Source of the DNA: Irpex lacteus
Taxonomy: Eukaryota; Basidiomycota; Agaricomycetes; Polyporales; Irpicaceae
Reading direction: 5' to 3'
Length of the DNA stretch: 64,000 nucleotides
NCBI GenBank assembly: GCA_001986395.2
Contig: MQVO02000012.1
Span: forward strand, 620,001-684,000
Shown: in pieces, positions 11,839-24,367 of the stretch
Layout: each line of letters starts with the position of its first letter
Numbering within the stretch: position 1 is the stretch's first letter
The notes under the pieces: generated by a model
Seen by the model: the letters and a program-made list of their open reading frames with translations, nothing else
The model's database searches: none
Told to the model about the DNA's origin: nothing
Position numbers and translations under genes: made by a program

Positions 11839-13454
11839 TCAAGACTGGAACCCAGCGACAATACCATCGAAGGCAGGCTTCTTCTGGAAGTTCTGTATTG
11901 ACAAGCAGTTTAGCGCAACATTCTTTCCCAGGGAACGAATAGAGCCCGTACCTGGTCCCACGGGCAAGCGGCGCCTTGGCCAGAGAAGGTGCTCGGCACC
12001 CAAGAGTACTTGTCAGTCCAGTCCCAGACTGTAACACCAACACATCCCTTGACGGCCTGGCATGCTGAGATGACTGTCGTGTAGTCCGTCTTCTGTTGAG
12101 CCAGCAGAGCGGGCGTCGAAGGGAGGGTCATGCGGATGTCGAGTTCCGTAACAGCAACCTCAACACCAAGCGCGGTGAAAGCATTCATGTTCTGTTCCAG
12201 GCTGGAAGCGGATGGCGTCTCGCCGACGATGAAGTGGCTCTGAAGACCTACGCCGTCGAGGGGAACGTTTGCGGACTTCAGGGACTTGACGAGGTTCTGC
12301 ATAGCGGTGGATTTGGCGCCTGGGTACTCGATATTGTAGTCGTTGATGTACAGCTTCGCGGTGGGGTCCGCTTGGCGAGCAGCGTTGAGAGCAATCTGAA
12401 CGAAAGAAGTGCCTAGAGTGTTGTAGAACACGTCGGACCGCCATGTGCCGTCGTCGTTGAATGGCTCTATGAAAAGGAGTGAGCGATAGACACCATGTGC
12501 ATTGTCAGTTTGCACTAACCGTTAACGACGTCCCATGCGTCTTAAGGGAGTGGAGCAAGAATTGATTAGAAAGGCCAGAACTACCAACGAAACGAATAAG
12601 ATACGTACAACTGTCAAGAAGGGATCAGCATGCATTTTGAAAGACAAGCAGAGAAAACAGACGTACACTTGACCCTTGTAGCGAGAAACAAGAGTACTGC
12701 AGTGGTTTTGGATGATGGTCGTAAGTTGGGCAGTGGTGAACCCTCCGTTCGACACCCAGCTCGGGAGCTGGTTATACCAGACACAGTTGTGGCCTTTTCA
12801 TTTGGGTCAGCTTCTCCACCAATTCATACAGAGCAGCAACAGTAAACATACCACGAAGAAGCATGTTATTCGTCTTGGCCAGGTTGGCAATCTGATCAGC
12901 ACCGCTGAACGTGAACTGGCCCTGCGAAGGCTCCGTAGCATCCCACTTCATACTGTTAGCGGGGGTGATCTGGCCGAACATGGTGTTGTCGTCAAGGATG
13001 GCGGTGTAAGCGGCATCGCTGAGCTCGCTGTTGTCGGTAGCAGTACCGAAGTAGAGCTTGCCAGCAGTTTTTGCGACTGTCTGCAACTTAGCGGAGGAAG
13101 AGCTCGGCTGACTGGGAGGAGCGGAACTCGGTTGACTGGGTGGTGGGACGGATGAGGGAGCAGCAGCCTGTTGGCAATTTATAATCAGAATTGAGTTTCA
13201 AGGCACTTCAGTGCGTGTCCACTTACACCAGGGATACATTGTGAGTAGTAGTCGTTAGACTTGACGCAGGACGAACCGGCAACGCAGGTGGTCGGGCCAG
13301 TCCAGCCGATACCACCGCCTGCGCGCGAGTGTATCAGCTACAGTACATACGTGACAAAATCAACAAACTCACATTGGCCCCAGACCTGGGACTGCGCAGA
13401 GACGAGAGGGAGAAGGACAGCGAGAACCGCAAAAGACGCAGAAACTTTGGCCAT
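11839..13454 (-). CDS. Secreted endo-1,4-beta-xylanase, CBM1-GH10 (copy 3)
   Basis: Eight exons: 13454-13373, 13318-13227, 13167-12852, 12793-12667, 12610-12609, 12540-12520, 12466-11952 and 11892-11839, giving 402 residues. The order is signal peptide (about 1-20), CBM1 ([15 protein letters not shown] with its later cysteines), a Pro/Ser/Gln-rich linker containing a duplicated PSQPSS unit, then GH10. Acid/base Glu214 (VVNEP) and nucleophile Glu321 (VTELD) are present. The exon plan matches copy 1; only exon 1 and the linker exon differ in length. A two-base exon again separates YKGQ from YAWDV. The C-terminus (FQS) differs from the GFGN ending of copies 1 and 2. Confidence 0.93.
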
Positions 13455-14887
13455 GTCGAAGAACCTTGGGGTATGTGCTTGAAGCTACTAGGACTTGCTG
13501 CTCGCTGCTGTGGCTTGACGGAACTCCTAACTCCTCTCCTCTCTTTGGTTATATACCATCGCACCGCAGAACGATCACCCCTCTGTGGACAATGCTCGCA
13601 GTAACTGCTAGCCATCGGACACGAACACATGAGTGTCCGATTGGTACAGCCTCCAATCCAATTTGACGACTTTGAAGTGCGGCTAAAGGAGCATACCAGT
13701 AAACTTCTACATTGACGCCGCGTACGTTCATGTGCCAAGCCAAACCGCCGAGGAAAGTGTCTTGCTCCATTCTACAATGTCCAGTGGAAACGCAGCTGAG
13801 AGTGTCATGGGTGGCCACGACGGCGAACGAAGACGCAGACGGTCATATGTCGGCCGGACGGTGATGCAGGCCACGTCGGTAGACGTCAAGGATAATGTTC
13901 GGCAGGGGATATCCTTTGACATGTCGGCCAGAGTTGATGCTTCGAAACAGCATGTCATGGCCGGGTTCCTTCATATTGAGGAGAAGTTATATTTAGACAC
14001 AACTAATGCCGCTTTCTGTCATCTGCGTATGAATTGTTGTTTAAAAATACCTTCAATGAACTGCACAGCTCAGTTATTTAGTCGAGCTCAAATTCAGGAA
14101 CTGCTGAGCGACATACCGTCTAGCCGATTCAACACGAGCTTAGAGAACATGTGCCGGCTTCTCGTTATGGTCTTCTGGCGTATTGACCACGAAGAAGGGT
14201 GGGGTAGTCACAATGTCACCTGTTGGGAACAACCGTCCGTATATGTCAGTGCAAGACGAAGACGCTGACAGGAACATCCTTGACCATGCCCCACATGAGG
14301 CTTGAGAAGACCGTTTATCAGCGTTCTGCGCAGTGCGCAGAAGAAGAGCATGTATCTGTGACACCTAAAAGGATCATTAGCGGAGAATACAAGCCGTGTT
14401 CAGTAAAGGATACTCACCACTAACGCCATAAACACTACTGCCGAAGTCACATAATCGTATCATCCAGCCAGAAAAGGAGTCATCGAAAAGCCTAGAGTAG
14501 ATTACTGTCCGTTTTAGCCACACTGACACACTAACCATGAGAATACATTCAGGCGTTCCAATAATATGAAAACGCTGGGGACGGAGGCGATGAAGGTGAC
14601 AGTAGTCAATGATGAATCCTGAGATCCGGTCAAGGACCTGGCATGTGAAGGAGCGACGAGAAGAAACGAATGGAATTCGCAACGATGCGAGAAAGAGGGT
14701 CCGACGCGTAAAGAAAATGGGTAAACTACAGTGTCCATCGGCGATAGCCACCCACAGATCAGTGCGCCGTAAAGGAAATAGAGACGTTGAACAACAGAGG
14801 AAGCGCGAGAGAGAACAGAGCGTAGTCCAGAGGAGATGAGGTCCATGGGCGTAGAGATGAGAGGATAGTAGAGATCTAAACTGATCC
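13455..14887. other. Intergenic, promoter of xylanase copy 3
   Basis: This 1.4 kb is the upstream region of xylanase copy 3 and the 3' flank of the GH17 gene. A 178-codon open frame (13732-14268, plus) has no recognisable motif and was not accepted as a gene. Confidence 0.45.
13549..13555 (-). promoter_or_regulatory. TATA box of xylanase copy 3
   Basis: TATATAA on the minus strand lies about 95 bases upstream of the ATG at 13454 and is followed by a purine-rich stretch. Confidence 0.5.
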
Positions 14888-16844
14888 TTAGTCGATGTGG
14901 CAGTCAGGAATGGTGATGTTCTTGAGGGTTTTGCTACAATAAAAGAGGATTAGAGACTTGAAGGAATGGTAGACTGAGAGTACGTACTCGGCGTTAAACA
15001 ATCCCCACCAGCCCTCAACACCACCGAACTGCGCATCCTTCCACGTCTCGTCAAAGTACTCAAAGTAGAAGTATCCAGTCCCGTTCGTGTTTGCCTGGCA
15101 CACAAACGTGTCAAGGAATATCTGCAAGTTATCCACCGACGCGAGCGAAGGGCCATTGTTAGCATTGCCAGCGTCACTAGACTTGCTCGGCCAACCGGTC
15201 TCGGCGATGAACATCTTGGGCTTGTTGGTGAGGTTGTTGGCAACATCGACGTTGGTCTCCTGGAAGAAGTCGGCCGTCCAACCGGCAGCTTCGGCAATGG
15301 AAACGTTGGCGAACCATGGGTGGACGTTGGACATCTAAAATTAGTATACGATGTCAGTGTGATATCTCGATTGGGAGAATTTACGACATACTCCGTAATC
15401 GACCTTTTCCAGCACCTGGAGGTTGAAGTAACTGCCAGCATCAGCGGTTCCAATGGGCAAAGTCGTTGACAGACCCAAGCCGCCAAAGGTGCTGCGAGCG
15501 TCCGTAATGTTGGCAATCAGGAGTTCGGCACCTACGTCTCCCTGGGGCGTGTTAACATCGGCACCGCCAGCGTAGTTGGTAACATAGCTAAGATGAAGTT
15601 ACAGATCAGAGCCAGGTCAATCAGGCGAATGAAATCCAGGGTACTAACTTTAACATGAACTCGTTGCCGACCGTGATGCCGAGGACGTGGTCTGTTCCGT
15701 AAGTCTTGAGCGCGTCGACGATGGTGTCCCGTTGACGGACGTATGCAGCGCCGCCATCGGTGGGGACGTTGTAGATACCGAGGTAAACACCCATATCGAC
15801 CTTGGTCTGCTTGATGGCCTCAAGCTAGAGTTGAACAATGAGTACACACATCCAAAACCTCAAGCACGTTGGAACGTACCACGAGCGCAGACTGGTTGCA
15901 GTCAGCTCCATACAGACGGATTCGCTAAACAATGTGAGGACCACATCCAAAGTAAACATATAGGATTTCAACTCACAGAAGTCAGCTGGGACATGAGCTG
16001 CAAATAATGTCAATTATGAGCACCATTTGATATTCATGAAAAGATCTTACCTGTATGTCCTCGATAACAGCGCCTTTAAACCGCAGTTCAGCCAAGATAT
16101 TGACTCCACATCCAAGACACATACCGAGCGAGTTACCACAGTCGGGCAGTTGTGAGCCTTCTGGGGTGTAAGCCAAGCCATAGAACGAGTGCTTGAGCGC
16201 GTCATTCTTGACGAACGAACTGGGATCGTTCGGGTTGGTCTCGTTGACGGCGCCACTCTTACCACCAGTACTGTTTGAGCTACTGAGGGCGGACGACGCA
16301 GAGCTGTGGTGGTTCTTGGACACAGTGACGCCGATAGCAATACCTGCGGCTACGAGAATGACGAGTCCAACCAGTGAACCGATGACCTGAAGTTGAGGTG
16401 ACTTGGGTGACTGCGACATCTCAACATGATGGGACACGACGTACGATGTACTTCGACTTGCGGCCCTTCTTTTCCTGCTGCTCAAGCCAGTGGCTACTGC
16501 TGTACTCTGGCTCCTTGTAAGGCGAGTTGTTTTCCATGTTGGTGTATCCGGACATGGCTGGTGCTTGTCGACCTGTTTCTGGGGGTAAATGGAGATAGCT
16601 GCTGGAGGCGTAAGGGTCGTCTGCGCCTGACAGACGATGGGGCGGCTGTGAGAGAAGATGAGGGGAGGAGGAAAGAAGGAAAATGAAGGGATGAGTTCGC
16701 CGCAGACGACTCGTGAAGTGTTTTGGACAAGAATAAACTCACGGGGACATCAGAGTAGTAGTCCTGTAGGTCGGAGGTAGAGGCCGTCACACCGGCCGGC
16801 CTGTCACGGTATTCTTGAAGCGAGGCGTACGGGGTATTCGACAT
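14888..16844 (-). CDS. Type II membrane GH17 beta-1,3-glucanase (BtgC-like)
   Basis: Ten exons: 16844-16743, 16645-16445, 16386-16125, 16073-16051, 15997-15977, 15924-15880, 15824-15649, 15587-15392, 15334-14988 and 14933-14888, giving 472 residues. About 100 cytoplasmic residues (YxxL-like and basic WLEQQEKKGRKSK) precede one transmembrane helix (about 102-124). A Ser/Asn-rich stalk and an extracellular GH17 barrel follow. The predicted acid/base is Glu273 (TVGNE) and the nucleophile Glu387 (FIAETGWPS). The layout matches fungal BtgC-type glucan endo-1,3-beta-glucosidases, which remodel cell-wall beta-1,3-glucan. Several exons are tiny (21 and 23 bases). The second intron could alternatively end 24 bases earlier; I chose the acceptor giving a 58-base intron and a clean membrane segment. 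Confidence 0.9.
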
Positions 16845-17771
16845 TGCGTAAAGCCGTGAGAATCGTCAGTAGTCAGTACAAGAGAGTACAACAAGTCAGT
16901 ACAGGGCGTCGGGCGTCGTGATGAACAGCGACAAGATGCTCGAACCATCACGGATAGCCTTTGTGCGCTGCATGGTCCTATTCGTCACGGTCTCTGCCGG
17001 ACTGCCGCCGCCCTTGTCACGCTGGTCACACCGACTGCGGACGAGCCTCGACTGCTCGTTTCGAGGGGGCAATGATATTGTGGCCACCCTGACAGATCCC
17101 CTTCAATTCCATTCCTGTGATCCGCACCTTCGAATTCATAACGCTATCATGTGCGAATAACGGACACCATTCCCCTAACGCGCAATACAACGATGGATTT
17201 TACGGGACATGTATCGCCTGGTGAGCGTCCAACTTTCAAAGCGCACTACTGTAAGACACAGTCGCAGAACGGGATTAGCCAGGGTACTTGTTGATACGAA
17301 AGAGATCTAGAGTATGATCAAGAGACTTCCAACCGATACGCGGGATCAACTTCTAATTATAGGGCATTAGCCGCATTACTACTAAGTACGCGTTGTACCG
17401 TTGTACTGATTTTGTTGTCCACATGGCCACAACCGTACCAACCGAACCTGAAGGTGTTGTTTTGTATGCTCTTGTGGTATTGCTGTTTCAAATACCGTAC
17501 AACTACTCGCCGAGTACTTACTGTATATTGGCGATATGTGCCTGCCTCGAAGAACCGACGTTTTACCGCCGAGTTGCCTATTGAGGAAAGAAAATGGTTT
17601 CAACGCCCGGTGCGCCACACAAGCGCTGTCATACAAGAACGATCAAAAAGTGCACTCAAAAACTTGCAGAACATCGTTGATAGGATCGCCTTAGTAGCTA
17701 TAAATACACGCTTGGATAAGTGTCTACCATTCGCTTGTACTTCAATCTATTGTATCCTCTGCAGAAGGTTC
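16845..17771. other. Intergenic upstream of the GH17 gene
   Basis: This holds the GH17 promoter and the 3' flank of the first Rossmann-protein gene. A plus-strand open frame from 17412 runs antisense into that gene and is judged a shadow. Nothing else is recognisable. Confidence 0.5.
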
Positions 17772-19222
17772 TCAATAGCTTGGATAAAGCTCGCCTTCTT
17801 TCTTAGTGAACTTCTTTCGCAGCTCGATGGCCACTTCAACTTCGGCATCAATACTGTCGAGGAATTCCTGTGTACCAAGTTTAGGCTGCCACCCGAGCGA
17901 CCTAGCATGGGGAGCCCGTGCGCGAGAGTTGGCTCCAAGGATCAACGTGGCGAGTTCCTGAAGTACGTCGTCTTTCCAGTCCGTCATCATGAATTATTAC
18001 AGCTCCTTAATCAACAAACCTCAAGGCCAAAGAATTTCTTAATTTCTTCGCTCGTAAGTGGAGTCGGCTCTTCGGACGGGCTGAGGCCACGCTTCGCTAA
18101 TGCTTTACCAATGGCCTTCAGAGCATCGTACCACAAATAGTCGCCATTCTCGCCAAAGTAGTAGCCGTTAGGTCCATGCCCCACCTTCTCCGGATTGGAC
18201 AGGATTGCATCGAGCAAGAGCACGTAGAAGTCTCCCTCTGTAGATGTCTCATTACTAGTGTACTTGGCTTGAGATTCAAAGGAACGCACTTACGCTCCTC
18301 TATGTTGACGCTAGGCCAAATTATTTGACCCGTGCCAATAATTCCCGGCTGACCCCGGTCCAACGCAATTTGGATAAGCAAATGAAGTCCCTTTGAGTAC
18401 GCATTGGCGATTCCAGCATCGACGAGGGGGTTCTTGGCAACACCCCAAATGAGGCCAGGAATAACGATGTATGATCTTAAGTATTCTGTTACCAGTGAGG
18501 GTTAACTACGACTTTACGACAACAAAGACCGACATACGTTCTTTCCCAGCTTTGATGATAACTTCGTCATTTTTGCGTTGGATGACGGCTGACGCGATAG
18601 CCCTTTCGAGCTCCTCAGGCTGATCATCGTAGTAAATCTTCTCTGAGACACGAAGCCCATGAGTCACTGCATCACCGGAAGACAGAACACCTGATAGAGC
18701 GTCGTAAACTGTATTGTCCTTCATTTAGGGTTTTAGACGGAAGTTTACCTGTGCCTGAGGTGTGAATTAGAATAGGCACATCCCCGGTTTGGGCATGCCT
18801 TTTCTTGAGGCCTGCCAATAATGCATTCGTACCATCAACGTCGTCCGGGTTCGGCTACATAAGACAGACGAGACCATCAAGTTCTTGAATGTTCACCACG
18901 AGGAAGAAATGAGCTCGCCAGCACCGCCAAAAATACGATATGCGCGTTCTGCGCCAGGTTCTCTACGAGAGCTGTATCGTCGTTATAGGAGCCGACGACG
19001 GGTATGACCCCAAATGCTTCCAGTTTCTTTGCCTTCTCTGCAGAGCGGACCAAAGCAGTGATCTCGAAGGTGTCTTTCTTCGGATGGGTGAGCAGGCGAG
19101 AGAGTACAGTGCTGCCCACATAGCCTGACCCGCCAAAGGAACGTCAGGAGAGAGTAATACTAGGTCACGAACTACGTACCGGTGGCTCCAATGAACAGGA
19201 TGGGTGTCTTCGAGTTGGACAT
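17772..19222 (-). CDS. NAD(P)-binding Rossmann protein, array copy 1
   Basis: Seven exons: 19222-19180, 19124-18925, 18854-18749, 18690-18538, 18485-18294, 18237-18020 and 17957-17772, giving 365 residues. The N-terminus carries the dinucleotide-binding loop GATGYVGS, typical of NmrA-like / atypical SDR proteins, followed by ALVRSAEKAKKLEAFGV, which suggests NADP(H) use. Later family blocks are ILIHTSGTG, YIVIPGLIWGVAKNPLVDAG, GHGPNGYYFGENGDYLWYD and SLGWQPKLGTQEFLDSIDAE. No canonical YxxxK is visible. It is the most divergent copy: exon 2 has one extra codon, exon 1 two, and the usual ADKEG block reads AGKEQ. The C-terminus is longer and charged. It is probably a soluble cytoplasmic oxidoreductase; the substrate is unknown. 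Confidence 0.85.
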
Positions 19223-19518
19223 TGCGAGTGAGTGAGTGAAATCGGGAGGTGACAAGGTGAATGGGGTGAATGTCTCTGTCGAAGCTAACATAGTCAGTTG
19301 CTTTTATATCCAAGAGTGTACAGATATGCATGAGCGAAGAGTGTGTGTCACAAATTTCGCAATAATTCAAGCACACGCTACGGCTAGCAACGAGATAGGT
19401 TTACATTCAGTCAAATGCGGGGTAAAGCAGTAATTCGCGATGATCGGGGTATATCATCGGTGTATACGCCGGGAATTGTACCTGGTGATCCTGAAGCAGC
19501 CTTCCCAATTCGTACTTT

Positions 19519-20935
19519 CTACGCTTGACGGCGGCGAATAATAACCTCGACTTCAGCATCAATACTATCGAGGAAATCCTTCGTGGTAAGTTTGGGCTTC
19601 CAGCCAAGCGACCTAGAATGGCCCCCACGTGCACGAGAATTAGAGCCCCACATATTGCTAAACTCCTGTGAAGTAGAATTTAAAATTGTTCCAGCCAGCG
19701 AATTAAGGAAGACAATGTGTGAACGCACCACTGAGCCCCAATACTTGATAAGCTCTTCGTCAGCGAACGTCGTCGGCTCGTCGGATTTACTCAGCCCTCG
19801 TTTCACCAGAGCCTTGCCAATCGCCTTCGAGACATCATACCATGTATGATCACCATTCTCTCCAACATAATAGCCGTTAGAGCCGTGGCCTACACTATCA
19901 GGGCTCGAAAGCACCGCGTCATGAAGAATGATGTATAAATCGGCCTCTACAGGTGATCGTCCGAGTCAGTAGATTTCAGGTGGTGCGCTTGCTAAGTAGA
20001 ATTAACTCACGATCTTCGATGTTGACATTTGGCCAAACTGCCTGACCCTTACCCACCGTACCTGCCTGGCCTCGATCAAGGGCTGCTTGGATGAGCGAAA
20101 GCACCACCTGAGTATGAGGGTTCGCGATCCCCGCATCTACCAAAGGGTTGCTTGCAATCCCCCAAACTATGCTGGGCAGGATGATATACGTCTTCACGTA
20201 TCCTGTTGGATGGCGACAAGCAAATTCAACCTAGTCGCTCTCAACATAACTGCTGTATCACGAACCTTCCTTATCCGCTGCCACCAGAGCGGTATCAACG
20301 TGACGGTGGTGGGCCGTGGGAGGGACAGATCTCTCGATGTCGTCAGGATCATCGTCGTGGAAGATCTTCCCCGAGACTCCGAGTCCCCTGGTCAAAGCTT
20401 CACCAAAGATGAAAACACCTGAAAACATGTGATAAGATGGACTTGCTCAGTACACATAACTGGCGGTATATACCTGTGCCTGAGGTATGAATCACAACAG
20501 GTACATCACCGGTGCTGGCGTGCCGTTTCTTCAGTCCAGCCAGGAATGCATTTGCGGCGTCAAGGTCGTTGCAATCTGCCTGAATGCGTAGCCGTGTAAG
20601 TAAACTAGCAAGTCAACGCTGAATCGTGAGGCAAAAACTCACACAGGAGAATAGAACATGTGCGCTTTCCGCGAGCTTTTCTAATAGAATCGTATCCTTC
20701 AACGAGCCGGTCACAGTCTTGACACCAAAGGCTTCCAACTTCCGTGCCTTCTCAGCAGAACGAACAAGAACTGTGATGTCGAGGGTGTCTTTCTTGGGAT
20801 GGGCGAGCAGACGCGACAGAACAGAGCCACCCAGGTACCCTATTCCAGAGAATCAGTATAATTCTAAGGCACAATAAGCGAAACTGAATAGTATGTACCT
20901 GTGGCACCGAGGAGAAGGATTGGTATCTTGGACAT
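19519..20935 (-). CDS. NAD(P)-binding Rossmann protein, array copy 2
   Basis: Seven exons: 20935-20899, 20839-20643, 20579-20474, 20418-20266, 20202-20011, 19946-19729 and 19665-19519, giving 349 residues. The glycine loop reads GATGYLGGS and is followed by LVRSAEKARKLEAFGV. The family blocks VVIHTSGTG, IFHDDDPDDIERS, LVAADKEGYVKTYIILPS, GHGSNGYYVGENGDHTWYD and SLGWKPKLTTKDFLDSIDA are all intact. Exon lengths 37-197-106-153-192-218-147 define the standard plan of this array. It is in tandem with copy 1 with about 300 bases between them, so each copy probably has its own compact promoter. Confidence 0.88.
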
Positions 20936-22179
20936 CGCAAAGTGAACGGACGGAACCAAGATGGTCTTTGACGCATCTCCTGCATCTCAGCGATATTTGA
21001 AAGAAGACAGATACACCATGCCAAGGGGCTTCCACCCCATTCCATAACAGTAATTGAGCTATATCTTGGTTCTATAGTACCATCGAGGCGAGGCCACTGC
21101 TTAGTGAGCACCTTAGTAATCAGCGAAGAATCGGGATATACTGCTGCTAGCAACGAGTACCACAAAAGTACTGAGTGTTGAACAGCCTAAACAGAACAGT
21201 TGGTGAACATATATATCACTACCACACCAATACATTCTACTAGTAGCGACCACGTACCTCATGTTGTTGAGCCTGTTCCGTCATAACGCCGTCACCGAGA
21301 ACATACTTCTGTCACGGTATCGGTCCTGACCGCTTGTATGACACCATGGAACTGTTGTATGCGCAAGCTCAACACGGTCGTAAGTGTAAGGTGCTTGTCC
21401 GCTTACACACCGAATCACTCTTACGATGACCGAACTGTCCAATTTGGGAACTTCCATACTACTGCCTCATTCAGCAGTTTGTTGAGTAAGTCACCTCCCA
21501 ATCTACATACTACTGATGATAACACGTTTTAGCCACGTCATAGCTTATTACGCCCCTGTAATAGGCACGACATAGATTGTATCAGTGCTGGGCCTATAGT
21601 ATCAATAAATGCAACATACCGAAGGAGTGCATGAGGATTGAGCAACGCGCTGAGGCGGACTTGGTCGAAAGTGTGAGAAGCAAAGGTAAGAGTCAAGATC
21701 CGAGATGACAACGTGGCTGTAAACGCTCGTGAGCGCGTACGGCGAGCGGAAGAGGGTGTGTGCATCTCCAAACTCCGAACTTTGCAGTGACACTTAAAAT
21801 CAAGCAAAACATCAACATATGAACAGTACAAATGCGTAAAATACACCGTGGAATCATAACAGTTCGTCGTCCCATCGTTGGAGAAATTACTACTAATAGT
21901 CCGTAATGCTAGGAGTGACAACAATCGAGCAAGTCATAAAGAATCGAAGAGAAACAGCGGATTGTGGTAGCACACTCTCCCCGTCACGCAGATGTAACGC
22001 ATCTTACGAGCGGGATGATCTTCGTCATGAAAAGAATAGATGTTAGGTGGAATAGGTAAATGGGAACGTAAGGGTATCAAATACGTCAAAGGAGAAGTGA
22101 AACATAGCAAGAGAATGTCATTCCAGATGTCTAGGTGTCCACGAAAGAGGAATCCTGTATAGTCGAGCGACGAGCTGGC
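20936..22179. other. Intergenic, 1.2 kb
   Basis: This contains the promoter of array copy 2 and the 3' flank of the RhoGAP gene. Several short frames are present on both strands without motifs, and I see no gene. Confidence 0.5.
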
Positions 22180-24062
22180 TCAAGGCGCAGCCGCTGGCCG
22201 TGCTTGAGGCTGTACTGATGCCCGTTTCTGCTTCTTCAGCACCTTCGGATGCGACTCGTCGTCCGTGGAGGTGTTTCCCGACCTGTGGCGTGTTCCTCTC
22301 GACGAGGGCATCGTTCGGCTCCGTGTTACAGATATCGCGCCGCCTTCTCGCGACGGCGGTGTTTCAAGTACGGGAGACAGGTTATCGGCTTCACCCCTCA
22401 TACGACCGGGCATTTCTATCTCGAGCCACGATGATCAGTCTGGCCACGACACGTGTTAAGGGATTAACTCACCATTTGGCCGCTCAGAAGTTGTTCTCCT
22501 CCTTGTGATCTTCCCACTTCCGCTTCGGATTAGTTGCCATGAACCTTCGTCATCTGAAGAGATGCTCATGTCCACAGGTTCCACTCCAACTGGGGCCTGC
22601 ACATTCCTCGAGGACGTTGGAGGTGGTATTTCGAGCATAAACCAGTCCTGATGCTCTATGAGGAACTCGAGGACGTCTTGACTTAACTGGTGCTCTTGAG
22701 GGGAGAGCTCGTGTGACGGATGTGACAAGAGGGCAGGACGGAAGATGACGGCAAGGTCTGTCCGCAACTTTAAGTTTCAATCGCCCGTGACGTATAAATA
22801 GCTACTTACTCTTGGCCGTCATGAGATTCTTGTCTGATTTGCGCGCAAAGACAGATAGCAGGTCAAGCACGTAGAGCAGCAGATATTGGTTCGCGCGTGG
22901 TAATGACCTAATGAGGCGTTTGTACCGTGTGATCACTTCGTCTCGATTAAACGGCTTCTTGGCTGACACGCTGACGATGTTAGTGACAACTCGCGACGAA
23001 CAACGCATCTTACACACCTATTGCGTCTCGGAACTAACGGCAACAGTTTGATCAAACAAGATCACTGTAGCTGACATGAAACTTACGTGGTGATACATAT
23101 CATGGGGGATAACCGGCTCCTGTTGGGCCATAAGCGAGAATGCTTCGGACAATGAGGAAAAGCACGTACGGGCATTTGAGTGAGGAAGCGGCGAAAGACA
23201 CTTGCGACGTCGTGTGTGGTGTAATGCTCCTTTTTCCAATCGAGGTCTTTTCCGTACTAGACTAGCTGTATTATGAAGGGTGTCTCGGAGAGTAATGCCA
23301 AGTGCTCACCCGTGGTGGAGTCTCAAACGCGGCCTGAAGATCTCGCATCCGTTTGTTTGAACCATTGACACGAAAGGTACCCTCTACTTCGGTAGCTGCA
23401 AGCCAGGGCGGGAAAGGTTATATAACGTCACACCGCCGACGACACCAGCCTCACCATTCTCCTTCAAATACAGCCCACTGGGCGCAGTCAGTCGGGATAT
23501 TCGGGTGTAACTGGGCGCAGGGCGCACCATTTCGCTACGACGACAGGGATGTAACCCCACACGTATAGTTCTCCGTTGGCATTGGCGGTCGATATTTGCA
23601 CGCTTGCATGCTTGAGACTGTCCTTGAGCGGTCGAGAGAAGACGACGGGTTGCCCGAGACCTTCTACGCTCCAACATTGAAATTCATGGTATTTGAGCTA
23701 AATTTTGATGAAAACGCACCCTTCTTCTCCTCAGCCTCTCTCTTCGCCCTCTGTGCGAACGCAAAATGGTTCCACCAAGTCTTGAGGCTCGCCTTGGTAG
23801 GTGGAACTGGGCCATCGCCTACGTTCTCGGCCGTGGCTGTGGTCATTGGCGTGCCCCTGGTAGTCGCTGGAGGTGTGTACGCTCGTGGAAGAGGGTTTGA
23901 ATTGGGTTGCCTGGTCGTAGACGGAGGAGTCTGCTCGTGCTTTATCTCGATTGTGGGAGCGGGATGGACGGTGTTTGCTCTGGGTCGGGCAGTGCGATCG
24001 CGGGGGTTGCGGGTCCTGTCGGTCGTTCTATGCTTGCCAAACGGCGGCAGGTGCTTCCACAT
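22180..24062 (-). CDS. Rho GTPase-activating protein (RhoGAP domain)
   Basis: Ten exons: 24062-23720, 23663-23528, 23477-23455, 23395-23310, 23256-23170, 23119-23087, 23033-23018, 22962-22810, 22757-22473 and 22415-22180, giving 465 residues. The RhoGAP domain spans about residues 122-335. It contains ANGELYVWGYIPVVVAKCG, the arginine-finger block EGTFRVNGS (Arg about 176), VASVFRRFLTQMPEPVIP and SLPRANQYLLLYVLDLL. It should stimulate GTP hydrolysis on Rho/Cdc42-type GTPases and so affect polarity and cell-wall growth. The N-terminus is Pro/Thr-rich and the C-terminus is basic and Ser-rich. A 16-base exon (23033-23018) is needed for HHFRDAIAKKPF. The start at 24062 is the first ATG in frame and is uncertain; an upstream exon is possible. 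Confidence 0.88.
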
Positions 24063-24367
24063 ACACCGCCGCTGAGTCGGTTGTGTGCAGAGGTTGTTGT
24101 TGCGAGGTCGTCAACGTTAAAGAGTAAGGAGTGGCTGTGATGCACCGACGTCAGATGGCTCAGCCTCCGCCGGTAAGCTGGCGCCCCTCACCCCTTGACT
24201 GTGCACTCTCTCCTCGAAAATGAGCGGTCGACAACGTGTAGCGCAGCGGCGAGGACAGTGATGATATGGAGGCAAGAGAAAACGCCAGCCGTGGATCCTC
24301 GCTGCTCGGGCGCGTGGCTGATGCCATTGCAAACTCTTTCTCCAACCACCAAGTCTTGTTTTTACTA

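Noticed and set aside
13732..14268. 178-codon plus-strand open frame between xylanase copy 3 and the GH17 gene
   Set aside because: It has no domain, no matching splice context, and a random-looking composition after about residue 90.
17412..18140. 242-codon plus-strand open frame
   Set aside because: Its 3' half is antisense to the last two exons of array copy 1 and its 5' half has no motif.
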